Of a stretch of DNA of 64,000 nucleotides, positions 58,491-64,000 are shown piece by piece. The position numbers and the translations under genes are program-made. The notes under the pieces were generated by a model. It had not been told where the DNA came from. It saw only the letters and a list, made by a program, of their open reading frames with translations, and ran no database searches. Source of the stretch: an uncultured Blautia sp. (lineage in GTDB: Bacteria > Bacillota > Clostridia > Lachnospirales > Lachnospiraceae); assembly GCA_900541345.1 (NCBI GenBank), contig UQJE01000002.1, positions 1 to 64,000 of the forward strand, given 5' to 3'. Position 1 is the stretch's first letter; every line of letters starts with the position of its first letter.

Positions 58491-59976
58491 TTGTAAAGGG
58501 CTTTTTGTAAAATTTTTTTAAAACATGACAAGCCTCTTCAAATATGTTCTGTTTCTCCTTGTAAAGCATAGTATTTTCCATATTCGGACATACTATATCC
58601 TTAATCTTTAAAAAATCTTTCGCTACAGAATAGTCCTGAAATAAACCACATCCAACTCCGGCAATAATAGCCCCTCCGATACTTGTACCTGCTTCCATAT
58701 TCTCCGGTATTTTCAATGTTAAATTAAATACATCTGTAAGAATTTGCTGCCATGCTTTGCTTCTTCCACCTCCGCCAATAAGCACTATATTATCCACCGA
58801 TTCCTCACGGCGAATGGCATTTAAAAGAATATTTAAGTTCATGGCAACCCCTTCCATAATGGCTCTGTAAAAATCTCCATAAACTGTCTGAATAGTAGCG
58901 CCTAAAAAAGAAGCCTGTAAATCAAGATTGTACCAAGGAGAACGTTCTCCCATTAAATATGGTAAAAATAAAAGACCATTTGCTCCCGGTGGTGAAGATA
59001 AAACCAGCTTTTCAATTTCCTCATAATTTAACGGTTCTTTCGAAAGATTCATCCTTCCCCACGCATGAGCAAGCCCTCCCGTCTGCATTGTTCCTAAAAA
59101 GCAATATTTCCCTGGTATCACGTGGGGTTCGGACTGCATCATTTCTTTTTTATCAAAAATCAAATTCTTTGTCTGTGCTGCCAACCATGTGGAGCTTCCC
59201 AAACATAGATACGCATCCCCTGCATCTGTACATGCCCCTCCAAGATGCGCTGCCGAACCATCTCCTGCTCCTGTCACAACAGGAATGCCCGCAATTAACC
59301 CACATGTCTTTGCCGCTTCTTCTGTAACATATCCCAAAATGCTGTCGCTTTCCAAAACTTCCGGCATTTTATTAATAGAAATCCCGGCAGCTTCCAAAAT
59401 TTCCTCTGACCATTTCTTTTGGCGTATATCATAAGCAATCGTATATGCAGCGTCTGTATAATCTGTTGCAAGTCTTCCTGTAAGGCAATAATTAATGTAG
59501 TCCTTAGACTGTATATACTTATCTGTATTTTTGTAAATATCTGGCTGATATTTCTTCTGCCACATTAATTTAGGCAATGTATAGGAAGCGCTTGGAGGCT
59601 GTCCCGTAATATGATAATAATGTTGTTTTCCAAGCTTTTCCTCGAGTTCTTTACACTCTTGTACAGCACGGGTATCTGACCAAATAATACTGTTTCCCAA
59701 CAGCTCTCCATTATATCCAATAGGAACGTTGCCCATCATCTGTCCTGTTACGGCAACTGCAGCTATGGATTTTCTGTCGATTATTTTTACTATTTCCTGA
59801 GTTGTACTGCAAACAGCATGCCACCATTGAGCCGGATTCTGTTCTGCCCAACCATGCTTGGGATAAAAGGTAGGATAATTTTGGGTTATGCTGACAATTA
59901 TTTTCCCGTCTTCACGAAACAATGATGCCTTATTACCAGAAGTCCCCAAATCATGTGCAAGAATATAATGGGGCAT
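58477..59976 (-). CDS. FGGY family carbohydrate kinase
   Basis: A 499-residue sugar kinase. Start ILAHDLGTSGNKASLF (phosphate-1 motif), IIWSDTRAV near 98, the catalytic Asp in VTGAGDGSAAHLGG near 232, and NIVLIGGGGRSKAWQQILTD near 400. Closest in look to the xylulokinase branch, but substrate cannot be assigned. ATG at 59976 has GGGAG 8 bp upstream; GTG/ATG codons just before it overlap that site. Follows deoC by 12 bp. Confidence 0.85.
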   Translation of the reverse strand: MPHYILAHDLGTSGNKASLFREDGKIIVSITQNYPTFYPKHGWAEQNPAQWWHAVCSTTQEIVKIIDRKSIAAVAVTGQMMGNVPIGYNGELLGNSIIWSDTRAVQECKELEEKLGKQHYYHITGQPPSASYTLPKLMWQKKYQPDIYKNTDKYIQSKDYINYCLTGRLATDYTDAAYTIAYDIRQKKWSEEILEAAGISINKMPEVLESDSILGYVTEEAAKTCGLIAGIPVVTGAGDGSAAHLGGACTDAGDAYLCLGSSTWLAAQTKNLIFDKKEMMQSEPHVIPGKYCFLGTMQTGGLAHAWGRMNLSKEPLNYEEIEKLVLSSPPGANGLLFLPYLMGERSPWYNLDLQASFLGATIQTVYGDFYRAIMEGVAMNLNILLNAIRREESVDNIVLIGGGGRSKAWQQILTDVFNLTLKIPENMEAGTSIGGAIIAGVGCGLFQDYSVAKDFLKIKDIVCPNMENTMLYKEKQNIFEEACHVLKKFYKKPFTKLVL

Positions 59977-59988
59977 ATACATCACTCC

Positions 59989-60675
59989 CTATTCTTCTTC
60001 TTTTAACAAACGAATTATATTTTTGGCAGAACCTACTCCCATTCCAAAACGTGCCACGCCCATATCATACATTTCTTTTACAACTGCAAGTTCTCTGATT
60101 CCACCAGAGCATTTTACTTTAATCTGTCCATTTGCCGCTCTTAGCATTAGTCTGGCATGATTCAGTGTACAAGCTCCCAAAAATCCGGTTCCTGCCTTTA
60201 CAAAATCTGCACCTCCGTCAATTACAAGTTTTGTTGCTGTTTCAATTTGCTCTTCTGTAAGAATTGCCGGCTCAATAATTACTTTTAAATTATGACCTTT
60301 AGGAACAACTGCGCGAACTGCCTCAATATCTTTCCGAACATATTCAAATTCGCTGTTTTTTAATGCGGCAATGTTCATCCACATATCAATTTCATCACAA
60401 CCCAAATCCATATATGTCTTTGCCTCGAAAACCTTTACTTCCGTCCTCTCTGTACCTGCTCCCAGTGATGAGCCAACTCCGCCGCCTACCCCTGTAACTG
60501 TACCTTTCAGCTCCTTCAGCAAATAATCATAATAAGATGCAAAACCATATACCTGTTTAAAGCCATACAATTTCGCAGCTTCTGCCAAGTCTCTCTGTGA
60601 CGAAAAAGACATATTCGCACTTATACAAGCGCCATCAACCATATGTCCAAATATTTCTGCTGTAAGTTTTCCCAT
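59989..60675 (-). CDS. deoC: Deoxyribose-phosphate aldolase family protein
   Basis: A 228-residue class I aldolase. The Schiff-base lysine is in ADFVKAGTGF near residue 157, the second lysine in IKVKCSGGIR near 190, and the Asp in DEIDMWMNIAAL near 95. DeoC splits 2-deoxyribose-5-phosphate to glyceraldehyde-3-P and acetaldehyde; within this operon it may cleave another sugar phosphate. GGAGG is 8 bp before ATG 60675; the frame extends upstream into the FrlC-like gene without a ribosome site. Confidence 0.88.
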   Translation of the reverse strand: MGKLTAEIFGHMVDGACISANMSFSSQRDLAEAAKLYGFKQVYGFASYYDYLLKELKGTVTGVGGGVGSSLGAGTERTEVKVFEAKTYMDLGCDEIDMWMNIAALKNSEFEYVRKDIEAVRAVVPKGHNLKVIIEPAILTEEQIETATKLVIDGGADFVKAGTGFLGACTLNHARLMLRAANGQIKVKCSGGIRELAVVKEMYDMGVARFGMGVGSAKNIIRLLKEEE

Positions 60676-60710
60676 CTTCTTTTCCTCCTTAAAAAATCTA
60701 AATTTTATTC

Positions 60711-61547
60711 TCAAATTCCTGCCTTCATACAAATGTCCTTAAGTGCTCTCATAGATTCCGACAAATATAATTCCGGATCTCTAAAGTACGGGGCAAGAAG
60801 TTCTGTAGAACACCATCCGTCATATTTATTTCTTTTTAATATACGGAAAAAGTCAATCAGCGGAATCTGTCCTGCTGAATCATTCAACTGCATATGAAAT
60901 TCCGTTTTCCCGTCACTATTACAAATATGTACATACTTCATAGTTGCTCCAAGCTTATCAAAATACTCTGAATAAGGTTCATTTGCAATAAATGGCGGAA
61001 CGACATCAATCATTGAACATAAGGCTTTTGACTGTACCTGTTCCTGTATTTGCACAATATCATCTGCACAGGTAATCACATTTCCCTCTGAAGGAGAAAG
61101 CGATTCCAAAATAATATCTACACCCTCTTTTTCTGCTTTACGGCAAAGTCTGTTCAGACTATCTTCCATTACGTTCCAAATTTCTTTTCTTGAGCGTCCG
61201 TATCCGGGATGTTTAATCGTAATCTGCATCTTATCCGTTCCTATCCCACGGGCTACCTCAAGACTTCTTTCCAAATAGGCAACCGTTTCTTCTCTTTCTT
61301 TTGCATCGGCTGACACAAGATTATACGGATAGGCAAGAATTTCCGGGGTAAACATAGAAACTTCTACCCCATATTCTTTTTTCCAATCAAGAATTTGCCG
61401 GATTCTCTGGTTGTCCATATCATACGCATACGCATGAGGTCTTGCTCCCCATACTTCTACTCCCTGAAATCCGTACTCTTTCGCCATTTGAAAACAGTAT
61501 TCCAATGGGTATCTTGAAAATTGATAGGATAAAAAAGCAAATTTCAT
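60711..61547 (-). CDS. Sugar epimerase, FrlC-like (xylose isomerase-like TIM barrel)
   Basis: A 278-residue TIM barrel. GVEVWGARPHAYAYD near residue 30, the metal-site ILESLSPSEGNV near 145, SMIDVVPPF near 185, YVHICNSDG near 208 and CSTELLAPY near 245 match E. coli FrlC (GIEIWGGRPHAF), which interconverts fructoselysine and psicoselysine. It may epimerise the C3 of an imported ketose or Amadori compound. AGGAGGTGG before the ATG. Directly after the binding-protein gene and a hairpin. Confidence 0.75.
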   Translation of the reverse strand: MKFAFLSYQFSRYPLEYCFQMAKEYGFQGVEVWGARPHAYAYDMDNQRIRQILDWKKEYGVEVSMFTPEILAYPYNLVSADAKEREETVAYLERSLEVARGIGTDKMQITIKHPGYGRSRKEIWNVMEDSLNRLCRKAEKEGVDIILESLSPSEGNVITCADDIVQIQEQVQSKALCSMIDVVPPFIANEPYSEYFDKLGATMKYVHICNSDGKTEFHMQLNDSAGQIPLIDFFRILKRNKYDGWCSTELLAPYFRDPELYLSESMRALKDICMKAGI

Positions 61548-61575
61548 ATTTCTCCACCTCCTGCATGTAAAACGC

Positions 61576-61606
61576 GAAAGGCATCTGCGTTTTGCAGATG
61601 CCTTTC
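61576..61606 (-). terminator. Intra-operon hairpin after the binding-protein gene
   Basis: Perfect 13-bp arms GAAAGGCATCTGC / GCAGATGCCTTTC with a 5-nt loop, 11 bp after the stop at 61617, followed by CGCGTTTT. Such hairpins protect or partly terminate the message so that the binding protein is made in excess. Confidence 0.7.
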
Positions 61607-61616
61607 ATTTATTGAT

Positions 61617-62564
61617 TTACTCTTCAGTAACCCAATTTTCGGCCTCTGTCGCCTTCATAAGATCAACTTCTGAATAAGTAACCTCTTCTACCTCTTCTCC
61701 ATCAAGGATTTTATTTGCTATTTCTACAGATAAAGAACCTAATCTATCCGGATGCAGCGCTGTTGCACAAATCATATTACAGTCAGGACCATCCTTAAGC
61801 ATAATTTCCAACTGTTCAGGTGTTGCGTCATATCCTGCAATTAAAACATCTTTTCTGTCGTTTGCTTCACATGCAACATAAGCACCAAGTGTGCGGTCTC
61901 CATCAGGACAGAAAATACCTGTGATTTCCGGATATGCCTGAAGCATATTTTCAACTGTACTTCTGTGCGTATCTCTTGTTCCGCTTGAAAGCTGTCGAAT
62001 AACTTTTACATCCGGTGCAATCTCTTTTAATCTGTCTTCAAATCCTTTATTACGCTCATATGTAGAAGTAACTGACTCCAAATCGTCTACAATTAAAACA
62101 GTACCTTTATCTCCCATTTTCTCAACAAGATAATCAGCACCTATCGCACCGCCTTCAAAGTTATCAGTTAAAACTTTTGCATCAACTTCTGTATCCATTT
62201 CAATGTCCCAGTTTATAACAGCAATTCCCGCTTCTCTTGCTTTTTCAATATAAGGAATGGTAGCGCTGGCATCTACAGGAGAAATACAAATTGCATCTAC
62301 TCCCTGTGTTGTCATATCCTCTACAATTGCAATACTTTTCTGCATATCACCTGCAGCATCAGGATATACAATCTCAATATTTCCCAATTCCTCTGCTTTT
62401 GCTTCCGCACCTTTGATAACGTCAACACCAAATTCTTCTGCAAGGGAATAAGTTACAACTGCAATTGTCCGCTTTTCCTCTGCATGAACAGTTGTTGCCC
62501 CTGCCAGCAAGCCCGTTACTACTGCCGCACACGCTAAAATACTTACCAGTCTTCTTTTCATCAT
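61617..62564 (-). CDS. Ribose-type sugar ABC transporter substrate-binding protein
   Basis: A 315-residue Peripla_BP_4/RbsB-like protein with a signal peptide ending TTVHA-EE. Core: RTIAVVTYSLAEEFGVDVIK, AICISPVDASATIPYIEKAR near 90, IAVINWDIEMDT near 118, and GIFCPDGDRTLGAY near 215. Gram-positive binding proteins are normally lipoproteins, but LLAGA stands where LLAGC would be, so it appears to be cleaved by signal peptidase I. AGGAGG is before the ATG pair (62564/62561). The ligand is unknown. Confidence 0.88.
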   Translation of the reverse strand: MMKRRLVSILACAAVVTGLLAGATTVHAEEKRTIAVVTYSLAEEFGVDVIKGAEAKAEELGNIEIVYPDAAGDMQKSIAIVEDMTTQGVDAICISPVDASATIPYIEKAREAGIAVINWDIEMDTEVDAKVLTDNFEGGAIGADYLVEKMGDKGTVLIVDDLESVTSTYERNKGFEDRLKEIAPDVKVIRQLSSGTRDTHRSTVENMLQAYPEITGIFCPDGDRTLGAYVACEANDRKDVLIAGYDATPEQLEIMLKDGPDCNMICATALHPDRLGSLSVEIANKILDGEEVEEVTYSEVDLMKATEAENWVTEE

Positions 62565-62619
62565 TGAAACCTCCTATTTTAAATAATTTTTATTTTAACC
62601 CCGAAAGGTTAAGTTCTTT

Positions 62620-63588
62620 TTATTTTGTACGACTGTTATAAATAGAATACAGAACTGACGCAATAATAATGATTCCTTTTACAACCTGCTGCCAATAAGA
62701 ACTGATATACATCAAGTTCATTGCATTATTGATTATTCCCATAAGCAATGCACCAAAGAAAATACCAGGTACAGCTCCTTTTCCTCCACTAAAAGAGACA
62801 CCACCCATAGCACACGCTGCAATTGCTTCTGTTTCAAATGTGTTTCCTGCTGTAGGCTGCGCAGACGCATTTCTTGCTGTTAAGATAACACCAGCGAGAG
62901 CTGCACAGATTCCGCTGATTATATAAGCAAATGTCAAAACTCTTTTTGCATTAATACCAGAATGATATGCAGCCTGATAATTTCCACCAACTGCATATAC
63001 AGAACGTCCGAATGATGTTTTTGAAAGGATAATGCCTACGATAATAAATGTCAGAATCATAAAATAAATTGGTACCGGTATCCCAAACAGGTTTCCAAGA
63101 CCAAGGAATGTAAATCCCTCAGGAAGATTTCCAATGGGTTTTCCCTCGCATACCAAATAACAAACTCCTCTGAATGTAATCTGAAGTCCAAGAGTCATAA
63201 TAAATGGCGGAATGCCCGTATGCGCAATTGTAATACCTGCCAGCCATCCCATAACAGCGCCGGAAAGCAAACTTACCACAATTGCAAAAACCATGTTTGT
63301 TCCGTTTGTAATCATAAGTGCGGCAATAGCGCCTGCAACGCCGGCAGTAGCGCCTACTGTTAAATCAATTCCACCCGTCATCATAGCAAATGCCATACCA
63401 CAGGCTAATATTCCGTATACTGAAATCTGTCTCAAAATATTGAGAATATTATTTGTTGTCATGAAATTGGAACTGCGAAATGTCATAAAAATACAAACCA
63501 CAACGATTACAAGAATAATTCCTGAGTAGGAACTAAATTCTGAATTTTTTAAAATCTTAGAAAGTTTAGAATCTGACTTTGTTTTCAT
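62620..63588 (-). CDS. Ribose-type sugar ABC transporter permease
   Basis: A 322-residue RbsC-family permease with eight to ten membrane helices. TGGIDLTVGATAGVAGAIAA near 68, GGNYQAAYHSGINAKRV near 200 and FSGGKGAVPGIFFGALLMGI near 270 are characteristic. It overlaps the ATPase stop by 4 bp (ATGA). Confidence 0.93.
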   Translation of the reverse strand: MKTKSDSKLSKILKNSEFSSYSGIILVIVVVCIFMTFRSSNFMTTNNILNILRQISVYGILACGMAFAMMTGGIDLTVGATAGVAGAIAALMITNGTNMVFAIVVSLLSGAVMGWLAGITIAHTGIPPFIMTLGLQITFRGVCYLVCEGKPIGNLPEGFTFLGLGNLFGIPVPIYFMILTFIIVGIILSKTSFGRSVYAVGGNYQAAYHSGINAKRVLTFAYIISGICAALAGVILTARNASAQPTAGNTFETEAIAACAMGGVSFSGGKGAVPGIFFGALLMGIINNAMNLMYISSYWQQVVKGIIIIASVLYSIYNSRTK

Positions 63589-64000
63589 TTTGTTTCAACC
63601 CCCTTAGTCGCTAATTTCATAACAGATTCTTCATCAGCTTCATTTGCCCTAATCTCTCCTGTTACAAATCCTTCTCTCATAACGATAATGCGATCACTTA
63701 TATTCAACAATTCCGGAAGCTCAGAAGATACGATAATAACAGCAACACCTTTTTTAGCAAGGTCATTAATTATCTGATAAATTTCTGCTTTTGAGCCCAC
63801 ATCAATACCTCGTGTCGGTTCATCAAGAATTAGAATTTCCGGTTCTGTTGCCAAGCATTTTGCAATAACCACTTTCTGTTGATTGCCTCCGCTTAAAGAG
63901 CTTGCAGGCAAGCGTTTGTTTGCCATTTTGATGTGAAGCTGCTCTGCATATTTATTTACGCACTCATTCTCCGCCGATGCGTTCATAAATCCGGCATGAC
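63585..64000 (-). CDS. Sugar ABC transporter ATPase, partial (5' end outside window)
   Basis: The frame is open to the right edge. It contains the second nucleotide-binding domain of an RbsA/MglA-type double ATPase: signature LSGGNQQKVVIAKCL, Walker B ILILDEPTRGIDVGSK, and VSSELPELLNISDRI. The remaining N-terminal domain of about 350 residues lies outside the window. Feeds energy to the permease at 62620. Confidence 0.93.
   Translation of the reverse strand, partial: HAGFMNASAENECVNKYAEQLHIKMANKRLPASSLSGGNQQKVVIAKCLATEPEILILDEPTRGIDVGSKAEIYQIINDLAKKGVAVIIVSSELPELLNISDRIIVMREGFVTGEIRANEADEESVMKLATKGVETK

Noticed and set aside
57404..64000. AI-2 (Lsr-type) uptake and processing operon
   Set aside because: The ribose-type importer, FGGY kinase and aldolase recall lsr, but the kinase looks xylulokinase-like, the aldolase is DeoC-sized and there is no LsrG; the FrlB- and FrlC-like genes point elsewhere.

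Overview
The window reads as chromosomal DNA of an anaerobic gut Firmicute of the family Lachnospiraceae (Blautia / Ruminococcus / Dorea type). This is inferred from moderately AT-rich DNA, strong AGGAGG-type ribosome sites, a type II fatty acid operon with fabK and a fused accDA, a GH112 galacto-N-biose phosphorylase, and many hairpin terminators. No rRNA, tRNA, CRISPR array, intact insertion sequence or prophage was seen. Both edges cut genes: a sodium:solute symporter on the left and a sugar ABC ATPase on the right.

Layout, left to right. 1-7.4 kb: sodium:solute symporter, divergent acyl-CoA ligase, amidohydrolase, AlaX tRNA-editing protein and an ABC exporter. 7.5-9.3 kb: an ECF sigma / anti-sigma / membrane protein operon whose sigma gene has no ordinary start codon. 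9.4-15.7 kb: the complete F-type ATP synthase operon (atpBEFHAGDC). 15.7-17.9 kb: birA, a WYL regulator and a small membrane protein behind a 13-bp repeat cluster. 18.1-23.9 kb: an eight-gene operon with an MBL-fold protein, nicotinamidase, HD hydrolase, endonuclease Q, phosphodiesterase and lrgAB. 24-27.2 kb: MATE pump, nth, ogg and an orphan HicB. 27.2-36.9 kb: fabH-acpP-fabK-fabD-fabG-fabF-accB-fabZ-accC-accDA followed by a FabT-like MarR gene, with a TTTGA-N3-TCAAA dyad sitting on the operon promoter.

36.9-48.3 kb is the glycan and accessory part. It holds a secreted 1342-residue GH2 beta-galactosidase with a LamG domain inserted in its catalytic barrel, then a same-strand cluster (P-loop kinase-like protein, 47-residue membrane peptide, GNAT, a chimeric GNAT remnant, an esterase, and a condensation-type acyltransferase with a membrane tail). 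That cluster lies downstream of six tandem 51-bp repeats. GH112 phosphorylase follows. 48.4-51.9 kb: uracil permease, an XRE regulator and a truncated nuclease. 51.9-57.3 kb: a spermidine/putrescine ABC operon in which PotC is fused to PotD and PotA carries a duplicated extra domain. 57.3-64 kb: a sugar operon with a ribose-type ABC importer, FrlC-like epimerase, DeoC aldolase, FGGY kinase and FrlB-like SIS deglycase.

Biologically, the window joins energy conservation (ATP synthase), membrane lipid synthesis (fab/acc with birA nearby for biotinylation of AccB), base-excision repair (nth, ogg, endonuclease Q), and use of host glycans and possibly Amadori-type sugars. The least explained pieces are the 51-bp repeat array with its downstream acyl-transfer cluster, the mixed FrlB/FrlC/DeoC/FGGY operon, and the enlarged PotA.
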